A stretch of 11,000 nt of DNA from DTU015 sp964406505 (GTDB lineage Bacteria; Bacillota; Sulfobacillia; Fermentithermobacillales; Fermentithermobacillaceae): assembly GCA_964406505.1 (NCBI GenBank), contig CAYORX010000033.1:1-11000 (forward strand), given 5' to 3'. Made by a program: the position numbers and the translations under genes. The notes under the pieces were generated by a model. It saw only the letters and a program-made list of their open reading frames with translations. It was not told the origin of the DNA and did no database searches. Shown here piece by piece: positions 1 to 6,742 of this stretch. Within the stretch, counting starts at the first letter, position 1. Each line of letters begins with the position of its first letter.

Positions 1-1126
1 TGAAAAAGAGATTAAAGAGATCAAATCTTTGTCAAGCAAGCACCGCAAACAAGTATTTCCTGTATCGCAAGACGTGTTGAACCGTCGAAACATATTTGTT
101 CAATATGGAACAGGATGTCCAGTTATGGATGCTTACCATATTAATTTAAGCATAGCTTGGGGTGCTAAAGGCGTTATTCACTTTGATCCATCTTGGGGAG
201 CAAGAAACGAGGGTTTGCTTGAGCGAGCATGGGGTCATGAACATGACGGAACAGTACTTACTCTAGATAATTTGAGATTGATACGGCACGGTATTATCCC
301 TGGCACTATATGGCAAGTAAGGGCACACAGGGGACTTAACACTCCAGAAACGGTAGAACTTGCTCATCTTGTGGGGGCAGATCTTACGAAAATTAATATT
401 GTGTATGGTAGTTTGGGAGCAGGCACTGATCCCGAACGGTTAGCAGTAGATGGTGTGGAATCCATGAAGCTTGCTGCTAAATATAATTTACCCTACGATG
501 TTGTGACCAACGAGGAATTGTGCGGTGTTCCCGCGGCCAAAGCTTTTGCAGGTATGTTAATAGTTGCGACTGCCGGGGTGCTGTTAGGGGGACGCCCTTT
601 ATTACAACCTTTGTTTGCTAATTCGCCGGAAGCCATGATCACAGGAGCTACTGAAGATAATTTCGTTGATTTTAACATTGCAAAAATGAAAGTGCTCACT
701 TCAATAATCCATGCACCCATTTGGCCAGGTGCACCCGTGGGCTTTTTGACTCAAACCCAAGACAGATGTCAGTCTTCAGTAATGACGGCACTTCATGCTG
801 CGCTAGCTCTAGATTCTGGTGCGGTTGCTGTAACCATAGCGTCATCAGATGAGGCTTATGCGGGAGGTCCGATCACTGCTCCGGCACGTATTGACACTTT
901 AAAGGCTACTGGGGCTGCCTTAAGATTTTTCGGGAAAGGTGGTATCGTTGCGACACCAAAGGCAGAGAGCATGGCTAACGAACTTCGGGATTCCATCGCT
1001 GCTGTACTGAAGCAAGTCGTTGAGCAAGAAAATTTTGTGGCTTCTCTTTACGATGGAATTTTAGGAGATAAAAAAGATGGTGCTTATCCTGGCAGGTCAG
1101 GTAGGCGCACTGTGACATTAAAATAA
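1..1126 (+). CDS. Probable B12/PLP-dependent aminomutase TIM-barrel subunit (KamD/OraE-like), 5' truncated
   Basis: The frame is open to the left edge (codons from base 2 read EKEIKEIK before the TTG at 29), so the start lies outside the window and about 374 C-terminal residues are seen. From memory of the family, the protein follows the order of the lysine 5,6-aminomutase alpha subunit (KamD). A charged helix leads into a first barrel strand (NIFVQYGTG), then an 'AWGAKGVI' segment matching KamD's 'KQGADVI', then 'LTLDNLRLIRHG' matching 'ATQENFRLMREA', and a late Gly-rich barrel region. KamD is about 516 residues, so the missing N-terminus would be roughly 140. Such subunits bind PLP and adenosylcobalamin together with a small B12-binding subunit and move an amino group by radical chemistry. 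No B12-binding DxHxxG domain is seen here; it may be encoded upstream. The gene lies 34 bp before a KamB-like gene, which supports the call. The substrate cannot be inferred. Alternative: another TIM-barrel B12 mutase such as a GlmE relative. Confidence 0.55.
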   Translation, partial: EKEIKEIKSLSSKHRKQVFPVSQDVLNRRNIFVQYGTGCPVMDAYHINLSIAWGAKGVIHFDPSWGARNEGLLERAWGHEHDGTVLTLDNLRLIRHGIIPGTIWQVRAHRGLNTPETVELAHLVGADLTKINIVYGSLGAGTDPERLAVDGVESMKLAAKYNLPYDVVTNEELCGVPAAKAFAGMLIVATAGVLLGGRPLLQPLFANSPEAMITGATEDNFVDFNIAKMKVLTSIIHAPIWPGAPVGFLTQTQDRCQSSVMTALHAALALDSGAVAVTIASSDEAYAGGPITAPARIDTLKATGAALRFFGKGGIVATPKAESMANELRDSIAAVLKQVVEQENFVASLYDGILGDKKDGAYPGRSGRRTVTLK

Positions 1127-1160
1127 TTAAGCACTTGTTTGTAAGATGGTGGATGACGCT

Positions 1161-2213
1161 ATGAAAATTATCGGAATTGCAGGTACAGCGAAAAACACAG
1201 GGAAAACGACTACTTTGGTAGAAGCGATACGATTTTTCCATAATCATCGCAAAGATCTTTTCATCACAGGTATCGGTTTTGACGGAGAAGATTTCGATAA
1301 TATAACCGGGTTACCGAAACCACGAGTGTTTATTCCCGAGGGAACTATAGTGGCAACGGCGCTTCCCCTTTTACATTCTTCTCCGGCACAGTTTGAAGTT
1401 TTGAAAGATACTGGGATAAGGTGCGCTTTAGGTCGTATTTTTCTAGGCAGGGCAACTGTGTCGGAGAGAGTAGTATTAGCAGGCCCAGCTAGCACTAAGG
1501 ATTTATCTTCGGTGGTAGCTTTAGCTGCCGAAAATTCAGTTGTATTGTTAGACGGAGCCTTTTCACGAATTTCACCTATGGTAGTTGCGGATTCATTAAT
1601 TTTGGCAACCGGGGCTGCCAAAACTCGCGATTCGCACGAGATTGCTTCTCAATTAAATATAATTGGTTCGATTATGTATTTACCGGTGGTGGGTGACAAA
1701 TTCGGAAACGCAAGTTACGACAATAGGCTTATTGTTTCAGGAGGATTATTTCTTCCCGGGCAAGGGCAAGAACTAGCCTGGCGAATTAATGGAAATGGAA
1801 AAATCGATATAACTTATGTTTCCGGTATCATAAATCCATCGATTGTGCTTGAAACTTTTAAAGAGATGAAAGTAGACAAAAATAGCGGTTGGCCCAATGA
1901 TAAACCTTTTACGATTGTGTTCGAACATCCTATAATGTTGTTGCTTTCGGGTGATTTGCCCAAGTGGAAAGAAGTTTTTCAAACCGCCTCGAAATTGGGA
2001 CTAAACGTTAAAGTAGGCAAATCGGCTTCGCTACTAGGCGCTACCATCAATCCTTATACTCCGATTCGTTCGGAAAAAGGTAAATATATAGCTACATATG
2101 TTCCGCCTGAAAGTTTTCTTGAAGACATCAGCAGGCTATCTACAATTCCGTGCACAGATATAGTTTTCGAAGGCCCCGAAAAACTACATTCTTGGTTAAA
2201 GGGGTTTTTGTAG
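1161..2213 (+). CDS. P-loop NTPase resembling aminomutase reactivase subunit KamB
   Basis: A 350-residue protein with an N-terminal Walker A motif (GTAKNTGKTT, residues 8-17) directly after a hydrophobic first strand (MKIIGIAG). I prefer ATG 1161 to the in-frame ATG 1146 because GGTGGA at 1148-1153 gives normal spacing and the P-loop strand then begins the protein. A second hydrophobic strand ending in Asp (VVLLDGAF) may be Walker B-like, and the C-terminal half has no motif I recognise. The Walker motif and the position right after an aminomutase-like gene fit KamB of lysine-fermentation clusters, a reactivase component that helps exchange damaged cobalamin in lysine 5,6-aminomutase. That assignment is inference from family memory and context. 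The MutS-like ATPase KamC that usually accompanies it is not in the window. Alternatively it could be an uncharacterised P-loop GTPase or ATPase with another role. Confidence 0.55.
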   Translation: MKIIGIAGTAKNTGKTTTLVEAIRFFHNHRKDLFITGIGFDGEDFDNITGLPKPRVFIPEGTIVATALPLLHSSPAQFEVLKDTGIRCALGRIFLGRATVSERVVLAGPASTKDLSSVVALAAENSVVLLDGAFSRISPMVVADSLILATGAAKTRDSHEIASQLNIIGSIMYLPVVGDKFGNASYDNRLIVSGGLFLPGQGQELAWRINGNGKIDITYVSGIINPSIVLETFKEMKVDKNSGWPNDKPFTIVFEHPIMLLLSGDLPKWKEVFQTASKLGLNVKVGKSASLLGATINPYTPIRSEKGKYIATYVPPESFLEDISRLSTIPCTDIVFEGPEKLHSWLKGFL

Positions 2214-2244
2214 CCCGGGAAATGTTTTCAAGGAGTTGGGTGTT

Positions 2245-2988
2245 TTGAGAATATCAAAGTATCTTGCAAGAGCCGGTGTAGCTTCTAGGCGCAACGCTGA
2301 TCGCCTTATTGAAATGGGGAAAGTGTTTATAAATGGAAAACCAGCCGTTTTGGGGCAACGAATAATTCCTGAAAAAGATGAAGTGCGTGTAAACGGTAAA
2401 CTCGTAATGCAAAAAGAAAAAAAGGTCTATATAATGCTTCACAAGCCCCAAGGATATTTATCTACTTGCTCCGATCCATTCGGAAGACCCATTGTGTTAG
2501 ACTTGCTCTCTTCCATCCCTCAAAGGGTTTTTCCCGTAGGGCGTTTAGATCAAGATTCTGAGGGTATGCTCATCCTTACCAATGATGGAGATTTAACTTA
2601 TCTTCTGACTCATCCAAAACATCAAGTAATCAAAGAGTATATTGTAGAAACATCGGGCAAAAAAGATCAAAATAAGATTGTCCAACTTTTATCAGGCGTA
2701 ATCATAGACGGTAAAAGGGTAGACGTAGATTACGCAAAGTTTTTGAAAACCTTAAACACCAATTTGCGAATTCTTATAGGTGTCCATGAAGGCCAAAAAC
2801 ATTTGGTGAAACGGCTTTGTAATGCGGTAGGATATAATGTAAAAAGGTTAGTAAGAACGAAAACGGGGTCGCTCACCCTTTCGGGGTTAGATAAAGGCAA
2901 GTGGCGCCATTTGTCAAAAAAAGAGGTTGAAGAACTTTACGAAGCCGCTCGGCTGGGATTGGAAGGAGATTACAATGTCACAAAATAG
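2245..2988 (+). CDS. rluB: rRNA pseudouridine synthase, RluB/RsuA family
   Basis: A 247-residue enzyme that isomerises a uridine in ribosomal RNA to pseudouridine. Residues 1-48 form an S4 RNA-binding domain (RISKYLARAGVASRR). The catalytic domain follows, with the family motif GRLDQDSEGML, in which Asp102 is the expected nucleophile, and with LHKPQGYLSTCSDPFGR upstream. The start is set by AAGGAG at 2230-2235: TTG 2245 lies 9 nt downstream, whereas the earlier in-frame TTG 2236 touches the ribosome binding site and cannot be used with it. In Clostridia, rluB commonly lies upstream of cmk, as here, although pncB and btuFCD are interposed. The last 14 bp overlap the next gene. RluB and RsuA are hard to separate by eye; I favour RluB by analogy with other Firmicutes. 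Confidence 0.9.
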   Translation: MRISKYLARAGVASRRNADRLIEMGKVFINGKPAVLGQRIIPEKDEVRVNGKLVMQKEKKVYIMLHKPQGYLSTCSDPFGRPIVLDLLSSIPQRVFPVGRLDQDSEGMLILTNDGDLTYLLTHPKHQVIKEYIVETSGKKDQNKIVQLLSGVIIDGKRVDVDYAKFLKTLNTNLRILIGVHEGQKHLVKRLCNAVGYNVKRLVRTKTGSLTLSGLDKGKWRHLSKKEVEELYEAARLGLEGDYNVTK

Positions 2989-4021
2989 CAATATAATGTT
3001 TCGTACAGATGAAGATGTAAAGGGGTTCGCTCCTAGCCACAACAGGTTGTATTCAGCTACACACGAAGAAATAGTCTCAGGTGCTACGGCAGATGTTTAT
3101 TATGTCAGAACACTCGAAATTTTGACTCGCGAAGGCAAATCAAAGACTAGTGTAACAGCTGAAATTTTTCCAAGTCGCCCCGGAATACTAGCTGGTGTAC
3201 CTGAATGCCTGTATTTATTTAAAGGATTACCCATAAAAATCTGGGGGCTCGAAGAGGGGCAAGCTTTTAACACGAAAGAACCTATTATGAGGATTACAGG
3301 TTCATATTCCCTCTTTGGTCCGTACGAAACAGCCTTGCTAGGTATTCTCGCCAGTTCGTCGGCGTGGGCTACAAGTGCGTACGAATGCAGACAAGCAGCA
3401 GGCAATTGTCCTTTTTTTAGTTTTGGAGCGAGACATATTCATCCCGCGGTTGCCCCGGTTATGGAACGAGCTGCCGTGATAGGCGGTGCTAACGGTGCCG
3501 CGTGCATACTAGGGGCTAAACTCGCCGGATTTGAGCCCGTGGGGACCATCCCCCATTCTCTTGTGTTGCTTATGGGTGATACCGTTAGAGCTGCCGTGGC
3601 TTATAACACGCATATGCCCAAAGATGCACCTCGGACTATTTTAATAGACACTTTCAAAGATGAGTGTGAAGAAGCACTCAGGGTATCTGCTGTTTTAAAG
3701 CGAGATATGGGAGGTATCCGTCTAGATACGCCTGCTGAGCGCGGAGGAGTAACTACTGAACTTGTTAAAGAAGCAAGGGCTCGCTTGGATATGTCCGGTT
3801 TCGATTACGTAAAAATTTTTGTGTCCGGCGGGTTAAATCCTGACAAGATAACGCACCTAGCAGCCGCGGGTGCCGACGCCTTTGGTGTGGGGAGTTACAT
3901 ATCTGCTGCTCGTCCGATAAATATGACTATGGATATAAAGAGCATTGAGGGAAAGCCAATTGCTAAGCGGGGGCGAATTCCTGGCGTTACGCCAAATCCT
4001 AAATTTAAGCGGTTGATGTAA
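2975..4021 (+). CDS. pncB: Nicotinate phosphoribosyltransferase
   Basis: A 348-residue enzyme of the Preiss-Handler NAD salvage pathway that joins nicotinate to PRPP to form nicotinate mononucleotide. Visible family segments are GATADVYYVRT near residue 40, FGARHIHP (150-157), GTIPHSLVLLMGD (190-202), the phosphate-site strand SGGLNPDKI starting at residue 284, FGVGSYI (303-309) and the typical tail KRGRIPG. The length fits the short prokaryotic form related to the archaeal enzymes rather than the longer E. coli type. ATG 2975 is preceded by GGAAGGAG at 2961-2968 and overlaps the end of rluB by 14 bp, so the two are probably translationally coupled. The related quinolinate enzyme NadC has a shorter chain and different motifs, so it is less likely. 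Confidence 0.9.
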   Translation: MSQNSNIMFRTDEDVKGFAPSHNRLYSATHEEIVSGATADVYYVRTLEILTREGKSKTSVTAEIFPSRPGILAGVPECLYLFKGLPIKIWGLEEGQAFNTKEPIMRITGSYSLFGPYETALLGILASSSAWATSAYECRQAAGNCPFFSFGARHIHPAVAPVMERAAVIGGANGAACILGAKLAGFEPVGTIPHSLVLLMGDTVRAAVAYNTHMPKDAPRTILIDTFKDECEEALRVSAVLKRDMGGIRLDTPAERGGVTTELVKEARARLDMSGFDYVKIFVSGGLNPDKITHLAAAGADAFGVGSYISAARPINMTMDIKSIEGKPIAKRGRIPGVTPNPKFKRLM

Positions 4022-4295
4022 CAGGGAAGTACCAATATGCCTGCTAGAGTCGTGGTGTTCCTGAACCGGGCGGCCAAGTTACAACTCCATATAGTCCTAC
4101 GCCCATTGAAACTAGGGATATATATCTAATTAGTTTAAGGGTGTTACATAAAAATTGTCTGTCAAAACTAGTGTTCGCAAGATTTATTGGGTGAGGTAAT
4201 TTGCTGTTCGGAAATTGAAAGATAGTACTGGTGAATGAAGAGAGTATGAGCAGCGGAAAATATTATTATCCAGCCAAGATCTTTGTCTTTTTGAA

Positions 4296-4356
4296 ATGGC
4301 AATTGGCGATGGCCCCCTAGGGTAATTACTAAAATTCAGTATTTCCAATTGCTCAT
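4296..4356. repeat. Imperfect inverted repeat / stem-loop
   Basis: ATGGCAATTGG at 4296-4306 pairs with CCAATTGC-T-CAT at 4345-4356, giving 11 pairs with one bulged T. The loop contains the 8-bp palindrome CCCTAGGG (4315-4322) and a small inner hairpin (TACT 4327-4330 with AGTA 4338-4341). No T-run follows the right arm, so it is not a standard intrinsic terminator. It could weakly end the pncB transcript or serve as a protein site upstream of the btu promoter. Confidence 0.4.
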
Positions 4357-4380
4357 GTCTTCAATTCTGAGTAATTTTAG
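4329..4380. repeat. Second inverted repeat, interlocked with the first
   Basis: CTAAAATT at 4329-4336 is the exact reverse complement of AATTTTAG at 4373-4380, and CAG 4337-4339 can continue with CTG 4367-4369 across a 3-nt bulge. Its left arm lies inside the loop of the 4296-4356 repeat and its right arm lies beyond it, so the two stems cross and cannot both form as simple nested hairpins. Confidence 0.35.
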
Positions 4381-4398
4381 GATACAATTAAGGTAGTT

Positions 4399-4426
4399 TT
4401 TACAAGAACGAAATAAAATCTAAAAT
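4399..4426 (+). promoter_or_regulatory. Sigma-A-type promoter for the btuFCD operon
   Basis: TTTACA (4399-4404) matches the -35 consensus TTGACA at 5 of 6 bases. TAAAAT (4421-4426) matches the -10 consensus TATAAT at 5 of 6, with a 16-bp spacer. Transcription would begin near 4433, a few bases before the riboswitch P1 stem at 4439, which is the expected geometry. A weaker TACAAT at 4383-4388 lacks a good -35. Confidence 0.65.
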
Positions 4427-4438
4427 GGTTAATTAGTC

Positions 4439-4611
4439 ACACTTAGGTGCCCGGCACGGGAGAATAGGGAAGCCGGTGAATCGTTGACAGCGCAAATCCG
4501 GCGCGGTGCCGCCACTGTGATTGGGAAGCAACCTGCATAAACCACTGAAAATGTAATTTTCGGGAAGGTGCAGATGCTATGACCCATAAGCCAGGAGACC
4601 TGCCTGAGTGT
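4439..4611 (+). promoter_or_regulatory. Cobalamin (adenosylcobalamin) riboswitch aptamer
   Basis: The conserved blocks of the B12 riboswitch are present in order: GGGAAGCCGGTGAA (4468-4481), AAATCCGGCGC, GCCACTGTGA (4511-4520), GGGAAG (4524-4529) and the B12 box AGCCAGGAGACCTGCC (4589-4604). The closing P1 stem is visible: ACACTTA (4439-4445) pairs with TGAGTGT (4605-4611) over 7 pairs including one G-U. It lies directly downstream of the promoter and upstream of an intrinsic terminator and btuF. B12 binding should therefore reduce expression of the B12 importer, which is the usual feedback logic of this class. Confidence 0.95.
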
Positions 4612-4640
4612 ATACGTTACCTGACTTCGAGCGAAAGGAG

Positions 4641-4670
4641 GGGCGTTTTTCTATACGGGAAACTTGCCCG
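4641..4670 (+). promoter_or_regulatory. Candidate antiterminator of the B12 riboswitch
   Basis: Two alternative pairings would use up the left arm of the terminator. GGGC and GTTT (4641-4648) can pair with AAAC and GCCC (4660-4669) across a 2-nt bulge, and CGGG (4656-4659) can pair with CCCG (4667-4670) around a 7-nt loop. Either would compete with the stem at 4667-4683. How the aptamer links to this choice is inference. Confidence 0.4.
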
Positions 4671-4693
4671 GCCTACCGCCGGGATATTTTTTT
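4667..4693 (+). terminator. Intrinsic terminator (riboswitch expression platform)
   Basis: CCCGGC (4667-4672) and GCCGGG (4678-4683) form a perfect 6-bp GC stem around the 5-nt loop CTACC, followed by ATATTTTTTT (4684-4693). It lies between the aptamer and the btuF start, so it can only act as a conditional terminator for btuFCD. This also shows that translation does not begin inside the riboswitch. Confidence 0.85.
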
Positions 4694-4716
4694 ATACGCA
4701 AGGGGGTAAACGAATT

Positions 4717-5649
4717 TTGTTGAATTACAACATGGGTGGATCGCAAAATTGTTCGAAAGATCGAAGGAAAACAGCAAGTATCGGTTTAATCCTAATCTTT
4801 ACCTTGGCAATGTTTATAGGGAGTTGTTCTCATAAAGCGCAGACATTTTTAGATGGTATTGGAAGGACTATTGAACTAAAGCATACTCCTGAAAGGTTAG
4901 TTTCCCTTTCGCCTGCGCATACGGAAATTCTTTTTGCGCTAGGGTTAGGTGATAAAGTGGTTGGAGTGAGCAATTGGTGCAACAAACCGCAGGGAGCCCT
5001 TGAAAAGGAAAAAGTAGGAGACGCATTTAACTTGAACAAAGAGATATTAGTGAGCCTTAATCCGGATATAGTGTTCATTCCGGGAGACGAAGACTCACAA
5101 ATGGTGAAGGAAATTGAAGAACTAGATATTGTAACGTATGTATCTAATCCAGAAACTGTTGATGATGTGTTCGACGATATTACGAAGGTCGCAGAGGTGA
5201 CCGGTACAAATCTAAAGGGTGAGCAGCTTGTTGTTCAATTAAAGCAGGAATTAAAACAACTGGCCCAAGTTATTGAAACCCACGTGGCTGTCAAACCAGA
5301 AGTTTTAGTCGTGATAGATCAAGAGCTTTGGACCGTTGGACCCGGGTCGTTTATAAATGAGGTGCTTGCCCTCGCAGGGGGCAACAACATTATAAAAGAT
5401 AAGAACATGGCTTATCTGCAGATAAGCATGGAAGATGTTTTGATCAAAAACCCGGATGTAATATTAATAACCATACCAGAAGAACTCGTGGAGGATCTTG
5501 TGTCCCGTCCGGGATGGGGCGAGTTAAGTGCTGTGAAAGAAGAAAAAGTTTATTTTGTAGATGATGATTTAATTAGTAGGCCGGGTCCTTCAATTATAGA
5601 CGGGGTAAAACATATTGTACGGCACCTTTATCCTGATTTGGAGGAATAA
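4717..5649 (+). CDS. btuF: Vitamin B12 ABC transporter substrate-binding lipoprotein
   Basis: A 310-residue extracytoplasmic binding protein that captures cobalamin and delivers it to BtuCD. AGGGGG at 4701-4706 places TTG 4717 at 10-nt spacing; ATG 4732 is the alternative but has no ribosome binding site at a normal distance. Longer readings back to 4579 run through the riboswitch and terminator and are rejected. An Arg/Lys-containing N-terminus is followed by a hydrophobic helix (about 22-35) and a lipobox IGSC, so Cys37 is probably lipidated and anchors the protein to the outer face of the membrane. The two-lobed helical-backbone fold is suggested by RLVSLSPAHTEILFALG in the N lobe and FINEVLALAGGNNI in the C lobe, both typical of BtuF/FhuD-like proteins. 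The riboswitch makes cobalamin (or a precursor) the likely ligand rather than iron-siderophore or haem. Confidence 0.88.
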   Translation: MLNYNMGGSQNCSKDRRKTASIGLILIFTLAMFIGSCSHKAQTFLDGIGRTIELKHTPERLVSLSPAHTEILFALGLGDKVVGVSNWCNKPQGALEKEKVGDAFNLNKEILVSLNPDIVFIPGDEDSQMVKEIEELDIVTYVSNPETVDDVFDDITKVAEVTGTNLKGEQLVVQLKQELKQLAQVIETHVAVKPEVLVVIDQELWTVGPGSFINEVLALAGGNNIIKDKNMAYLQISMEDVLIKNPDVILITIPEELVEDLVSRPGWGELSAVKEEKVYFVDDDLISRPGPSIIDGVKHIVRHLYPDLEE

Positions 5650-5706
5650 CCCAACCACTTGGCAGGTTCTATAAAATGTTTTATAACTTGGGAAGGATGT
5701 ACTGGA

Positions 5707-6741
5707 GTGCGGGGTATTCGAAAAACAGACAAACAAAGATATGGATTACTGTTTTTTGTTGGTCTGGGGGTTATGTTTATCTTAAGTATTTTATTAGGCT
5801 TAGGTTTAGGTAGCGTCTCGATACCCTTCAAATCAATTGTTAATGCGCTAATGTCGGGTCCTGGTGCGGATGATGCCGAGGCTTACCATACAATTTTTTG
5901 GACTTTGAGATTTCCGAGGGTGCTATTATCTTTTGTTGAGGGAGCTTCCCTTGGGGTTGCAGGTTCCGCAATGCAAGGATTGTTTCGAAATCCCATGGCA
6001 GATCCGTATGTGCTCGGCGTTTCCTCCGGGGCATCTTTGGGCGCCGTTTTAGGTATTGTTTTAGGTATCGGGAGAGTGTTAGGCCTTTGGGCTCTTCCGA
6101 TACTAGCTTTTTGTGGTGCCCTTATCTCCACAGTAGCGGTTTATCTTTTAGCTACAAAAGGTGGACGGACTGACACGTGGACTTTACTTTTGTCAGGAAT
6201 TGCTGTATCAAGTCTGGTTTCCGCGATAATTGCTTTCTTAATGGTTTTCTTCAGGCAAAGGCTAGAAGAAATAGTTTTTTGGACCATGGGAGGATTATCT
6301 AGAGCTTCTTGGAAATCACTTGGGTTTTCTATTCCATATGCAATTATAGGTATGCGGACTTTATACTTTCAATCAAAAGCGCTCAATGCGTTTTCGTTTG
6401 GAGAAGAGGCGGCATTTCATATGGGCGTATCAGTTGAAAAGATCAAACGGCGTATTTTGTGGGCAAGTTCCCTGGCAACGGCCAGCTGCGTTGCCTTTAC
6501 TGGTCCTATCGGATTTGTAGGACTCATTGTTCCCCACGTCGTGCGTATATTGATCGGGCCCGATCATCGGCATCTCATACCTTTATCGGCAATTGCCGGC
6601 GGCAATGTTTTAATATTAGCAGATCTTTTGGCACGTATTTTGGTACCCCCTTTAGAAATACCTGTTGGGGTCATAACTTCGTTATTTGGTGCCCCGTTTT
6701 TTCTATATCTTCTTGCCAAAGCACGTAGGAGGCAAATTTAA
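5707..6741 (+). CDS. btuC: Vitamin B12 ABC transporter permease (FecCD family)
   Basis: A 344-residue polytopic membrane protein that forms the translocation path of the B12 importer, normally as a dimer with 10 helices per subunit. GTG 5707 is chosen because GGAAGG (5691-5696) lies 10 nt upstream and the first helix then follows a short Lys/Arg-rich leader; the earlier TTG 5659 would add 16 poorly membrane-like residues. Family segments are the first helix GLLFFVGLGVMFILSILLGL, TLRFPRVLLSFVEGASLGVAG, the signature GLFRNPMADPYVLGVSSGASLGA, and the ATPase-contacting region around GPIGFVGLIVPHVVR, followed by LADLLAR and EIPVGVITSLFGAPFFLYLL. It lies 57 bp after btuF, and its 3' end carries the ribosome binding site for btuD. 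Sequence alone does not separate BtuC from siderophore permeases; the riboswitch decides. Confidence 0.9.
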   Translation: MRGIRKTDKQRYGLLFFVGLGVMFILSILLGLGLGSVSIPFKSIVNALMSGPGADDAEAYHTIFWTLRFPRVLLSFVEGASLGVAGSAMQGLFRNPMADPYVLGVSSGASLGAVLGIVLGIGRVLGLWALPILAFCGALISTVAVYLLATKGGRTDTWTLLLSGIAVSSLVSAIIAFLMVFFRQRLEEIVFWTMGGLSRASWKSLGFSIPYAIIGMRTLYFQSKALNAFSFGEEAAFHMGVSVEKIKRRILWASSLATASCVAFTGPIGFVGLIVPHVVRILIGPDHRHLIPLSAIAGGNVLILADLLARILVPPLEIPVGVITSLFGAPFFLYLLAKARRRQI

Positions 6742-6742
6742 G

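Larger units (their letters stand above)
4022..4398. other. Intergenic region without a convincing gene
   Basis: No ORF here looks like a normal gene. Two very short ones are visible: 4037-4129 (30 codons, weak AGGGAAG upstream) and 4246-4320 (24 codons); neither resembles a known peptide. A third frame (4048-4194) reads 48 codons without a stop, but it has no start at its head. The right part holds inverted repeats described separately. I see no clear T-tailed terminator for the upstream pncB transcript and no tRNA-like fold. Confidence 0.5.

Noticed and set aside
1244..1621. 125-codon minus-strand ORF opposite the KamB-like gene.
   Set aside because: The plus-strand frame carries a clear P-loop and fits operon spacing; the reverse frame has no recognisable motif.
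4037..4129. 30-codon ORF just after pncB with AGGGAAG upstream.
   Set aside because: Spacing to the site is acceptable, but there is no recognisable peptide and such ORFs occur by chance; kept only as part of the intergenic description.
4246..4320. 24-codon ORF between pncB and the btu promoter.
   Set aside because: Too short, no clear ribosome binding site and no resemblance to known leader peptides.
4299..4380. Intrinsic terminator for pncB.
   Set aside because: The inverted repeats are not GC-rich at the base and no T-run follows either right arm.
4579..4716. N-terminal extension of the btuF reading frame back to ATG 4579.
   Set aside because: It would run through the B12 box of the riboswitch and the intrinsic terminator, lacks protein-like character and places the signal peptide about 80 residues in.
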